Positions 27,367 to 35,174 of a stretch of 64,000 nucleotides of DNA are shown piece by piece (position 1 is the first letter of the stretch; each line of letters opens with the position of its first letter). The notes under the pieces are model-generated. The model did not search any database and was not told where the DNA came from. It saw only the letters and a program-made list of their open reading frames with translations. Location: assembly GCA_020635075.1 (NCBI GenBank), contig JACKAM010000002.1, forward strand, positions 372,001-436,000, read 5' to 3'. The DNA is from Pseudobdellovibrionaceae bacterium. Lineage in GTDB: Bacteria > Bdellovibrionota > Bdellovibrionia > Bdellovibrionales > UBA1609. The translations under genes were made by a program, and so were the position numbers.

Positions 27367-28497
27367 ATGAAGATCCTATTGGTGAGCCTGAGTATTCCTA
27401 TTCTCTTGGCTTCAGTTTTTATGGGATGGAGATTGCGGACGACTGGAATGAGTCGTCGGCTTTTGCGCGGGTGGACTGCTCTGCAGGGGTTCTCCATCTT
27501 GTTTGTTTTGGCCTACTCCTTTACGCTTTACTTTCTTTTAAATGACGCCCGTAAAATCACTTTGCCTGCCAATGGCTTAATTCTATTTGGTGGCTCCATC
27601 TATGTTTTGTTTTCCACCCTCGTCACGGTGTCTCTGGTGAGATTGCTCAACAGGGAAAAAACCAGCCTCGACCGTCGGGTGGAAGAACAAACCCAACAAT
27701 TGGCCGACACCTTGGGTGAGCTGGAGGACAAGCACGGTCATCTTAAGGCCACCCAGGAGCACCTGATTGAAAGTCACAAAATGATGGCCATTGGCGAGTT
27801 GACCTCTGGGGCCGCCAACGAGATCAACACCCCTTTGAGTACCATCATGCTCAACTCCGAGGCCCTACTTCGACTGGTTGAAAAGGGTGAGGCCGATGGC
27901 AAAGTCAAAAAGGCAGCAAACAAGATCAAGCTGTCGGCCGGCCAAATCAACACCATCATCTCAGCCCTTTTGACCTTCTCTCATAGAGACTACGAGGGCG
28001 GGGACGAGACCTTTTCGATGCGCGATCTTTGGCAATCCGTTTTGGTATTGACTCAGGATTTTGCCAACCAAAATCGCGTACGCCTGGAGTTCACCATGTT
28101 GGACGCAACCGATATGCATCTCAAGGCCCCCAAATCCAAACTCCTTGAGGCCATCTCTCATTTGGTGAAAAACGCCATCGAAGCCGCCAGTCGTTACCCC
28201 GTTCGCTGGGTGCGGGTGGAGGTCAGCCGGGATCACAACTGGATCAACATCCGCGTCTCCGACAGTGGCACCGGGATCAGCAAAGAGGATGGCGAAAAAA
28301 TCTTTCGCCCCTTCTTCACTACCAAGGACACGGGGCTTGGCGCGGGGCTTGGCCTTTCCGTTGCCAAGGGGGTGGCCGAATCACAAGACGGAATCATTGA
28401 GGTGGACTTTTCCCACCCCCACACCTCCTTAATTATGCGCCTGCCACGAACCCGAGTTGAACCCACCATTCAAGACCAGGCCTCGTCACCTAATTAG
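27367..28497 (+). CDS. Membrane histidine-kinase-like protein lacking the phospho-acceptor His
   Basis: 376 residues with three hydrophobic segments (about 1-20, 37-58, 68-92), a coiled-coil linker (about 97-140), a HisKA-like helix pair and a full HATPase domain (N-box HLVKNAIEAA, DSGTGIS, GAGLGLSVAKG). The H-box reads GELTSGAANEINTPLS. Position 151, normally the phosphorylated His, is Asn (codon AAC, 27817-27819). The ATP-binding part looks intact, so it may act as a partner, scaffold or phosphatase rather than an autokinase. No receiver domain or regulator lies next to it. Confidence 0.88.
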   Translation: MKILLVSLSIPILLASVFMGWRLRTTGMSRRLLRGWTALQGFSILFVLAYSFTLYFLLNDARKITLPANGLILFGGSIYVLFSTLVTVSLVRLLNREKTSLDRRVEEQTQQLADTLGELEDKHGHLKATQEHLIESHKMMAIGELTSGAANEINTPLSTIMLNSEALLRLVEKGEADGKVKKAANKIKLSAGQINTIISALLTFSHRDYEGGDETFSMRDLWQSVLVLTQDFANQNRVRLEFTMLDATDMHLKAPKSKLLEAISHLVKNAIEAASRYPVRWVRVEVSRDHNWINIRVSDSGTGISKEDGEKIFRPFFTTKDTGLGAGLGLSVAKGVAESQDGIIEVDFSHPHTSLIMRLPRTRVEPTIQDQASSPN

Positions 28498-28605
28498 GCA
28501 AAACCCCCAAAGTGAACTAAGTTCGTTTGCTATTGACAGAGGCCTTGTGATCAGTCATTGGTGAGGCCCTTTTTCCGATGTGGCCAATAACGACGCCAAC
28601 AATGA

Positions 28606-29277
28606 ATGATTCATGATTGGTCAGGAACAACTGTGCAAATGGATTTTCACCCGCCTACAACCGAATGCCTTCCCCGCTCCTTTTATTTACAAGACACAGT
28701 GGAAGTGGCGCGCCAACTTTTGGGCAAGGAGTTGGTGTACGAACATCCCCAACTGGGCACTCTCTCGGGGATCATCGTCGAGACAGAGGCCTATTTGGGC
28801 AATCAAGATCCTGCCTGTCACAGCTTTAACAACCGCCGCACTCCGCGGACAGAAACCATGTTTGGCCTGGGTGGCTTTTCCTACGTCTACTTTATTTACG
28901 GCATGTACCACTGCTTTAATGTCGTCACCATGAATGAAGGCGAACCTGAAGCCGTTCTTATTCGGGCACTGGAACCACGCCTTGGTCTCGGACGTCTGAT
29001 GAGCCGCTGTAAACCCGGAACAAAGCCTCACCAACTGCTCAATGGCCCCGGCAAACTGTGTAAGACCCTTGAGATCAACCGGGAGCACAATGCTCTCGAT
29101 CTCTGTCAGTCGCCGATTGTTATTCGCCAGGCCGAGGAAACTTGCCATTCTATGGAAATTGAAATCACTCCGCGCATCGGTATCGGATCGACCGGAGATG
29201 CGGCCCATTGGCCCCTCAGATTCCTCTGCTCGGGCCACCCCTGTTTGTCTCCCGTAAAATCACCTAACTACCTGTAA
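28606..29277 (+). CDS. 3-methyladenine DNA glycosylase, AAG/MPG family
   Basis: 223 residues from ATG 28606, or 212 from ATG 28639; neither has a strong ribosome binding site. Family signatures: VETEAYLGNQDPACHS (catalytic Glu), TETMFGLGGFSYVYFIYGMYHC in part (the intercalating Tyr region), VLIRALEP and LLNGPGKLCKTL. It excises alkylated purines such as 3-methyladenine. With ung 1.4 kb away on the other strand, this is a small DNA-repair neighbourhood, though the two are not an operon. Confidence 0.93.
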   Translation: MIHDWSGTTVQMDFHPPTTECLPRSFYLQDTVEVARQLLGKELVYEHPQLGTLSGIIVETEAYLGNQDPACHSFNNRRTPRTETMFGLGGFSYVYFIYGMYHCFNVVTMNEGEPEAVLIRALEPRLGLGRLMSRCKPGTKPHQLLNGPGKLCKTLEINREHNALDLCQSPIVIRQAEETCHSMEIEITPRIGIGSTGDAAHWPLRFLCSGHPCLSPVKSPNYL

Positions 29278-29358
29278 ACACCAGACTCTTAGCCATACTC
29301 CCAACCTTGACAAATCTCATTTTGGACACAGATTTGTTAAAAGGAGGGAAGTTCATTT

Positions 29359-29727
29359 ATGAAGGACTCTGAACAAAAAATTCTTCAATATGAACCCAGT
29401 CCTGAAGTAAAGGCTTTTATCTTTCAACAAATCCAGGACCTGGAGCCTTTTTTGGAAAAGGTCGGTGGCCTCGGTGTGTTTGTTGAAAAAACCGAAAAAC
29501 ACCAGGAAGGCGGCCAAGTGGAAGAAAACTTCCTCATCCGCCTTGTGGTATCCCCTGATGGCGGAAGAATTGAGGTTCAAGGTGAAAGCCCAAATATCTT
29601 CGAAGCCTGCATCAAGGCCAAAAGCTCCCTCGTCTCCCGCCTCTCACCCTTGGTGAACGCCCTTTCGGCAACGGCTGGTCGAGACGAATTAGTGGAGTAC
29701 TTCTCCCAGGGCGGACAGGTTCATTAA
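29359..29727 (+). CDS. Possible ribosome hibernation (HPF/S30AE-like) protein
   Basis: 122 residues with an AAAGGAGG site 11 bp before the ATG. The order of helix, beta strands and final helix, ending 'GESPNIFEACIKAKSSLVSRL', resembles the S30AE domain (an Asp/Glu-rich turn then 'AI..A...L..QL'). No long C-terminal dimerisation domain is present, so it would be a short form. The similarity is by eye and modest. A strong terminator follows, so the gene is a single transcription unit. Confidence 0.6.
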   Translation: MKDSEQKILQYEPSPEVKAFIFQQIQDLEPFLEKVGGLGVFVEKTEKHQEGGQVEENFLIRLVVSPDGGRIEVQGESPNIFEACIKAKSSLVSRLSPLVNALSATAGRDELVEYFSQGGQVH

Positions 29728-29754
29728 GCTGAAATTGAACATCTAAAAAATTTA

Positions 29755-29781
29755 AAGCCGGCTCGCTGAGCCGGCTTTTTT
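29755..29781 (+). terminator. Rho-independent terminator
   Basis: A 9-bp perfect stem (29755-29763 with 29769-29777, core GCCGGCT) with a 5-nt loop, followed by a run of six T (29776-29781). It ends the transcript of the HPF-like gene. Confidence 0.92.
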
Positions 29782-30217
29782 GTTTGATCGATAAAAGTGG
29801 CCCCTAGGGGGATGCCTAGGGGCCGGGGAATGGGCGATCAAACATGTAGAGATGGGATGCTCGCTCATTCGGGAATAATTGATTAACCAAAGTCACCCGA
29901 AGTTGTTGCTTTATACTTCGATCGTACGGGATAGGAAGGGATCAGCACTCAAGTGCCAGCTCAGTCTAGAGGGGGGAGGGGTCGACCTTTGCCAACGAGA
30001 AGCAGCAGTCAAAGATGTTTATGCCGATCTACCTATCCTATTTCGTACTTTAGCCGTTCTTATGCCCAGAGGCTTTCTCCTGTCCAACTTTCCCTTGTGA
30101 ATTTTAAGTGTAGGAGAAAAGATTTCAGCTCAGATCAAAAGCGCACAGAACTGAACAAAACAGGTTGAAAAAATTGCCAAACACCCCCGTCGGGTGAATG
30201 CGCAAAATAGCTGAAGT
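29782..30217. other. 436-bp gene-free stretch with a strong hairpin
   Basis: Just after the terminator, GGCCCCTAGG (29799-29808) and CCTAGGGGCC (29815-29824) form a perfect 10-bp stem with a 6-nt loop. The rest contains no open frame with a ribosome binding site and no tRNA that I can fold. A small RNA could be encoded here, but I cannot show it. Confidence 0.4.
30182..30196 (-). terminator. Weak candidate terminator of the SGNH-like gene
   Basis: CACCC / GGGTG stem (30182-30186 with 30192-30196), 22 bp past the stop of the minus-strand gene. On that strand it is followed by TTT and, ten bases on, a longer T-run. The stem is short. Confidence 0.35.
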
Positions 30218-31528
30218 TTAGCGCCAGCGGGCCTTGGCTTTAGCTGGTTTTAGAAGGCTGGATTTAAGATCGGACGAAATTCTCTCCAATAAGATCTCCA
30301 AGCCCCGATCATTGGGATGAAGACCGTCGCGCCAAATTTCCTCACCTTCTCCGTGGTAAAGCTTGGAGAGATCATGAATGGTTACCCGCTTGGACGATTG
30401 TTTCGCTGCGGTTTGAAATTCGTTGTAGGCCTGAATGACCAATTCGCGAATCGGAAAGGAGTACTTTAAAATGTGATCTTCGCGACTGGTGAGAGCCTTT
30501 GAATTGGGGACATGGGGGTTGGGCTGCAGGTAGTGAAGGTCAATGATGCCCAGGCTCTCGGCCACCGCCGAAATATCACCATGGACTAAGGCCCAACGCT
30601 GAGCCAACCATTTAAACAACTCCCGATCAGAGCCGGCAAAAAAGGCCTCCCCTCCTTCGGCCTTGGGCAACTCTCCCTTAAGGCGAACCAGGTCGCGCAT
30701 CAGTTGAGCTCCTAAGATACCCCATATCCGATGCACCAAGAGGGAGTGCTTCCAAAAGCCCTTCAATGTCGAACGAGTCAGATCCGCCAAAGCCTGACGT
30801 TTCTCAATAATCTCATGGGCCTTTTGGATCTCCTCCTCACCCCAGTCTGCGGTGCGTATCAGGTGTTCAAAATGGCTGAGGCGCACTCCGTCTGGCAACC
30901 AACCGGCCTTGTTGTTTTCCTGCCCACTCCAAATTTCATGAATACCATCAACAAAGACCACGGCATCAAAAGCTTCGCGAAAGTAGGAAAACACCTGTTG
31001 GGAAATGGTGCTGTTGTGGCCGCCGGCAGCCAGGTTGATCACGCGAACAGTTCGCCCCTTCAACCACCCACCGATAAGCTGCTCTAATTTATCTGCTTGT
31101 TCACCCACCATGTGGGCAAGGCTGCCGCCAAAGATACCAACAACAAAAGGGCGGCCCTGCTCTCCATCGGCTCCCGGCACACAGTAACCGGATTCACAGG
31201 AGCGAAAATCATAGCGGGTTTGAAAACCAAAGCGGTTCACCTCACCTTCTCCCTGTCGGTAGACATAGCCAAACAAGGGATGGAGTTTCAGGCGGGATTC
31301 CCAGGCCTTTTTGTCAGTTCCGACAGTAAAGAGATTGGTCAGTGTGCCCAGTAGCTCATTGCGCTCAACAATGTGAATTTCCCGATCCCAGCTTTTCCAC
31401 TGCTGGTAGGATTGTATGGAAAGAAACCCTTCCAGCAATAAAATCCCGAGAAGAATAATTGTTGGCACCAGGACCAGAATCAGGCCCAGTCGTTTGAAGC
31501 GGAATTTAAAACGAAATTTGGCCGCCAT
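30218..31528 (-). CDS. Membrane-anchored SGNH-hydrolase-like protein
   Basis: 436 residues: a basic N-terminus, one membrane segment (about 13-35), then a large periplasmic domain. SGNH landmarks: block I FGGSLAH (nucleophile Ser about 138), a Gly in NLAAGGHNS where block II is expected, and block V DGLHPNDRG with the Asp and His of the catalytic set. Such proteins often remove or add acyl groups on cell-wall or surface sugars. The long insertion between blocks (about 200-330) is helical and unusual. The substrate is unknown, and no sugar-modifying neighbour gives a clue. Confidence 0.8.
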   Translation of the reverse strand: MAAKFRFKFRFKRLGLILVLVPTIILLGILLLEGFLSIQSYQQWKSWDREIHIVERNELLGTLTNLFTVGTDKKAWESRLKLHPLFGYVYRQGEGEVNRFGFQTRYDFRSCESGYCVPGADGEQGRPFVVGIFGGSLAHMVGEQADKLEQLIGGWLKGRTVRVINLAAGGHNSTISQQVFSYFREAFDAVVFVDGIHEIWSGQENNKAGWLPDGVRLSHFEHLIRTADWGEEEIQKAHEIIEKRQALADLTRSTLKGFWKHSLLVHRIWGILGAQLMRDLVRLKGELPKAEGGEAFFAGSDRELFKWLAQRWALVHGDISAVAESLGIIDLHYLQPNPHVPNSKALTSREDHILKYSFPIRELVIQAYNEFQTAAKQSSKRVTIHDLSKLYHGEGEEIWRDGLHPNDRGLEILLERISSDLKSSLLKPAKAKARWR

Positions 31529-31578
31529 GATGTCCTCTGTACTTGTTAATGCTCGCGACGTTGCCTTTTATGACTTCA

Positions 31579-32028
31579 TTAGAGTGGGTACCGGACGCGA
31601 TCTCTTTCCATGGGACTGAGCATAGGGTTTTGAACACTTTTTTTCCAAACGCCTTTAAGAGTCGCCATGGGGTGCCAGGAGTGAGTGGTTGCTTGAGAGT
31701 CACCTTCTCCCACCTTGATGTGTTGGTAATTCACAGTGGATGTTTTTCCGGTAACAAAGGGTATTAGCTCCATCGCCTGATAACGAAAGACATCAGTCGC
31801 CGTCGAACTTGCTCCGTAGGCAATTTCACAACGGGGCCACCAACGGGGAAAATTCCATTTCATTGTCAGTCCGTCCGGTAGCTGAATTTCAATCTGAGGA
31901 CGAACTTTCTTCTCTCGGATGCGATGATGGACTTGGCTCTCGTCTTCATTGAGAGGAATTTGAAAGTTCTGATGTAAATGGATCTCCACCAGTCTCGTCA
32001 TGTATCTTTTTAAATCTTCGATCTGCAT
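31579..32028 (-). CDS. Hypothetical protein
   Basis: 149 residues from ATG 32028, chosen for the GAGGGGA site just upstream. A longer frame begins at 32073. A beta-rich middle (QIEIQLPDGL, FPRWWPRCEIAYG) and a disordered, basic C-terminus. I do not recognise the family. It is transcribed away from lexA; a single ACTTACATT word lies in the shared spacer, which could put it under LexA control too, but this is speculative. Confidence 0.55.
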   Translation of the reverse strand: MQIEDLKRYMTRLVEIHLHQNFQIPLNEDESQVHHRIREKKVRPQIEIQLPDGLTMKWNFPRWWPRCEIAYGASSTATDVFRYQAMELIPFVTGKTSTVNYQHIKVGEGDSQATTHSWHPMATLKGVWKKSVQNPMLSPMERDRVRYPL

Positions 32029-32209
32029 TCGCTTTCCCCTCAATGGTGTCCAATTATAGAAGGCGAATCCCAAGAGGAACAGTCTCTCGACCTTGGTGCC
32101 ACCAATTTAAACAGAGCATTAATGTAAGTCCTATTCCCCTTGAAGCCCGGCAGCATGGGTCTATGTAGGCGATTGCTTTGGCCTTTCTAAAAACACCTGG
32201 ACCTTAGAA

Positions 32210-32275
32210 CTTACATAATACCTACACTTGACTTACAAACTACTTACACATAACTTATACCTTACTTACAGAGGT
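32210..32275 (+). promoter_or_regulatory. Six 11-bp direct repeats upstream of lexA (putative LexA operator)
   Basis: Six consecutive 11-bp units start at 32210, 32221, 32232, 32243, 32254 and 32265. Each begins CTTAC, with one mismatch in units 2 and 5, and four end in TA. They finish 6 bp before the lexA ATG at 32281 and cover a possible -35 (TTGACT, 32228-32233). The 11-bp spacing is about one helical turn, so sites would lie on the same face of the DNA. Position and arrangement suggest autoregulation by LexA. Confidence 0.65.
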
Positions 32276-32280
32276 GAAGC

Positions 32281-33096
32281 ATGAAAAACTCTAAGACCGA
32301 CTCTTCTCTCCGTCCCCTGACCAAGAAGGAAAAAAAGGTCCTGGAGTTTATTGAGAGCTATATGCAGAGCCAACAGGTGGCCCCTTCTTACCAGGAGATC
32401 CAGGATCATTTTGGTTTTAAGTCCATCAATTCGGTTCAATCTTATCTGCGCCAGCTCCAAGCCAAAGGTTACATCCATAATCCGGGTGGCAACCAGAAAC
32501 GCGCCATCTCTCTTTTGCAGTCGGCCCAAACCGTTTCGTCTTCCCTAGGTTTAAGCACTCGTCGCTCCACTTCCCAGGAGCGACACCCTTCCAACTCCTT
32601 CTACCCTTCCAAAGAGGAGACTCCGGCTCTCGTTGCCCGACCACAGCCGGAGTCTCTCTCTTTGCCCCTTTTGGGTCGAGTGGCAGCTGGTGCACCAATT
32701 GAAGCTTTTGATCATGATGAGTTTGTCGAAGTGCCGGCCAACATGGTCCGCAACCCCAGTAAAACTTTTGCTTTGCGGGTTGAAGGACAATCAATGATCG
32801 AAGATGGCATTTTAGATGGTGATCTTATTTTTGTTCAGCAACAGTCCTATGCCAACAATGGGGAAATCGTTGTGGCAATTGTAGACAATGAGGCCACTGT
32901 TAAACATTTTTATTTGCATCGCGGGGACAATTTAAAAGTTATCCCCAAACATCCACAGAGTTCTTCACATCGCGGATCTGCATCTCGACAACAAGTGGAA
33001 TTGCGTCCGGCAAATGCCACCATGGAATCCATGTGGTTTCAGCCGGAGCAAGTGGAAATTCGCGGCGTAGTGGTGGGTCTACTTAGGCATTATTGA
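32281..33096 (+). CDS. lexA: SOS repressor LexA
   Basis: 271 residues, longer than the usual ~200 owing to a long Ser/Pro-rich linker (about 75-125). N-terminal winged helix (about 10-70) with APSYQEIQDHFGF and NSVQSYLRQLQAKGYI. C-terminal S24 peptidase domain: self-cleavage site Ala136-Gly137 in RVAAGAP, nucleophile Ser171 in GQSMIEDGI and general base Lys208 in EATVKHF. It represses SOS genes until RecA-stimulated self-cleavage. The repeats just upstream are the probable operator. Next to imuA-imuB-dnaE2, a typical LexA-controlled cassette. Confidence 0.96.
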   Translation: MKNSKTDSSLRPLTKKEKKVLEFIESYMQSQQVAPSYQEIQDHFGFKSINSVQSYLRQLQAKGYIHNPGGNQKRAISLLQSAQTVSSSLGLSTRRSTSQERHPSNSFYPSKEETPALVARPQPESLSLPLLGRVAAGAPIEAFDHDEFVEVPANMVRNPSKTFALRVEGQSMIEDGILDGDLIFVQQQSYANNGEIVVAIVDNEATVKHFYLHRGDNLKVIPKHPQSSSHRGSASRQQVELRPANATMESMWFQPEQVEIRGVVVGLLRHY

Positions 33097-33265
33097 TCTA
33101 AGCCGGTCCCACGCTATGACTCTTGGGCGCAACACTTTCTGTGTATGCAACCAAGAGGTCAGCACCTGACTTTTTTTACTTTAATTTGTTTTGGCTTTGC
33201 CAGAACTGTGAGGATTTATGTCTTTCGGCGAAAGGCCTAGGGGCATCTTATTCTCTGAATAATGG

Positions 33266-33916
33266 ATGACTATGAAGGACTCTTTACAAGCACTGTTTGT
33301 TCGCCCTCACGAACTGAAAACCCGGGAAGGTCTTCCCACCGGCTCGACCGAGTTGGATCAATTTTTGATTTGGCAGGGCATTCCTAAAGGTGCCGTTAGT
33401 TTACTTGTCAGCTCTCATGGCAGAGGTGCCACAAGCCTATGGGGCGATACGGCCATCCCCCTCACCCAACAAAAGAAGTGGGTAGCCTGGATGAACAGCA
33501 GTGAGCACCACTTGTGCCCATGGAGTTGGTGGCAAAAGAAGATGGACTTCTCACGCCTGCTCGTTGTCTCCTCCCCGGATAACCGCAAAAAATTCCTCTG
33601 GGCTTTACATGAGCTTTTGTCTTTGAGTCTTTTCGATCTCATTGGTTGTGACTTGGGGGAACTCCAACTCCGGGATAGCGATGTTCTTAAACTTTCCCGC
33701 CATGCCCGCCGCGCCCAGGCGGCTGTGGTCCTGACCAGCGCCAATCGCTTTGTCCGGCGCAGCTCTTTTTACAGTTTGATTCTTAATTTCAACAGTCCCC
33801 GCCTCAAGATTGAGCGTGCCCAACATCGACTCACCCCCCACACCATAAAAAGGAGAAACACCTATGCGGACCTTGTGCCTCAACTTGCACAGAACCGAAA
33901 AGCCCTCAGTAGCTGA
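33266..33916 (+). CDS. imuA: ImuA-like SOS mutagenesis protein
   Basis: 216 residues, RecA/SulA-related core: LPTGSTELDQFLIWQGIPKG start, then a degenerate P-loop (SSHGRGATS in place of GxxxxGKT) and a 'AAVVLTSAN' strand. The lost Lys suggests no ATPase activity. ImuA links the dead polymerase ImuB and the replicase-like DnaE2 in damage-induced mutagenesis. It overlaps imuB by 53 bp. Closeness to lexA and imuB/dnaE2 supports the call more than sequence alone. Confidence 0.8.
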   Translation: MTMKDSLQALFVRPHELKTREGLPTGSTELDQFLIWQGIPKGAVSLLVSSHGRGATSLWGDTAIPLTQQKKWVAWMNSSEHHLCPWSWWQKKMDFSRLLVVSSPDNRKKFLWALHELLSLSLFDLIGCDLGELQLRDSDVLKLSRHARRAQAAVVLTSANRFVRRSSFYSLILNFNSPRLKIERAQHRLTPHTIKRRNTYADLVPQLAQNRKALSS

Positions 33917-35174
33917 AAACTTTTTGACCTTCAGCCCACGGGTGCAGTTCCGTGAGCCAGGCCTGGTCTTTGCTGATATCACGGGCACCAGTCATTTGTT
34001 TGGCTCAGAGAAAAAGTTATTGAGTGAGGCTCTGCAAATTGCCCGTGACTTTTACCCCCAAGCCACCGGAGCTATTGCTGACACTCCCGCTCCCGCGCAG
34101 GTTTTCACCTTTCTCCAGGACACCACCATCGTTCCCCCCACCCAGGAATCTGATGACTTAAAGACTCTACCCCTGGACTCTCTTTTACACCTTGAAGGCC
34201 TGATCACCTGGCACAGCACTCGCGAAGTGGAAGACATCATCTCTTTCTTTCAAGTGTTGGGCATGAAAACCATCGGCGATTTGGATCGTTTCCAAATGGA
34301 ATCCCTGCGCGAGCGCTGGGGGGACACAGGAGCCACTCTGTGGAAGCGCCTCCATGGTATGGAAAGGCAAGTGATCTCGCCCCTGCTACCCACGGAATCT
34401 TTGGTAGACTACATCCACTTGGATTTTCCAGTTTCTCTGCTTCCTTTTTTACTTCACTGTCTGGAAAAATCCCTACGCCACCTGTGTCGCCGCCTGCAGG
34501 GGCGGGCCGAGTTTGTCCGCAAGGTTCGCATTCATCTGTATTGTGAGTACTCGTCTAAATGTCATGTCCTGGAACTCACACCGGCCAGCCCGGGGCGAAA
34601 CCTGGAACTTCTTATGAAACTCATGGAAAACAAATTGGCTGAAGTGGATTTGGAAAATCCCATTCGTGAAATGGAAATTGAAATTGTCCCCTGTCCGGAG
34701 AAAATCCAACAGCTCGACTTTTGGGAGCCACGCACCCGGGATCAGGACAAACTGGATCAACTGGTTAGTCTTTTTAACCAGGCCTCTTTGACCACAGGTT
34801 TTTTTAAACCCCACAATGAGATTTTGCCGGAAAAGTCATGGGACCTGACTCCTGAGTTTGAAGATTTTGACGCCATTGAAGACGAAGTGGAGGTCGAGGG
34901 GCAGTCTTTTCGTTTAAGACCTGCTTACAGTCACCAACTGGCTCATTCACCCCGCCCCACTCGTTTATTGAAAAAACCCAAGCGCCTTGCCCAGCAGGAG
35001 CTGCGGCAGTTGCACTTTTTAAGCTCTTACCCCGTGGAGCGCCTTGAGGACGGTTGGTGGGACGACTCCCGAGGACGCGATTATTACTTCGCCCTGTCTT
35101 CACAGGGCCAATGCCTGTGGCTGTTTATGGACCGAATCGAAAACGAGTACTATCTCCATGGCTACTTTGATTAG
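33864..35174 (+). CDS. imuB: ImuB-like inactive Y-family polymerase
   Basis: 436 residues, shorter at the N-terminus than typical ImuB (~500). It keeps the ImuB strand VFADITGTSHLFG and the fingers/little-finger region (ALQIARDF, LPLDSLLHLEG, GDTGATLWKRLHG). The opening segment LCLNLHR lacks the metal-binding acid of active Y-family polymerases, as expected for ImuB, which acts as a clamp-binding adaptor. It overlaps imuA (53 bp) and dnaE2 (17 bp), so the three are translationally coupled. Confidence 0.85.
   Translation: MRTLCLNLHRTEKPSVAENFLTFSPRVQFREPGLVFADITGTSHLFGSEKKLLSEALQIARDFYPQATGAIADTPAPAQVFTFLQDTTIVPPTQESDDLKTLPLDSLLHLEGLITWHSTREVEDIISFFQVLGMKTIGDLDRFQMESLRERWGDTGATLWKRLHGMERQVISPLLPTESLVDYIHLDFPVSLLPFLLHCLEKSLRHLCRRLQGRAEFVRKVRIHLYCEYSSKCHVLELTPASPGRNLELLMKLMENKLAEVDLENPIREMEIEIVPCPEKIQQLDFWEPRTRDQDKLDQLVSLFNQASLTTGFFKPHNEILPEKSWDLTPEFEDFDAIEDEVEVEGQSFRLRPAYSHQLAHSPRPTRLLKKPKRLAQQELRQLHFLSSYPVERLEDGWWDDSRGRDYYFALSSQGQCLWLFMDRIENEYYLHGYFD

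Noticed and set aside
29879..30168. Two 71-73-codon plus-strand frames
   Set aside because: Overlapping frames in the gene-free gap with no ribosome binding site and no protein-like pattern.
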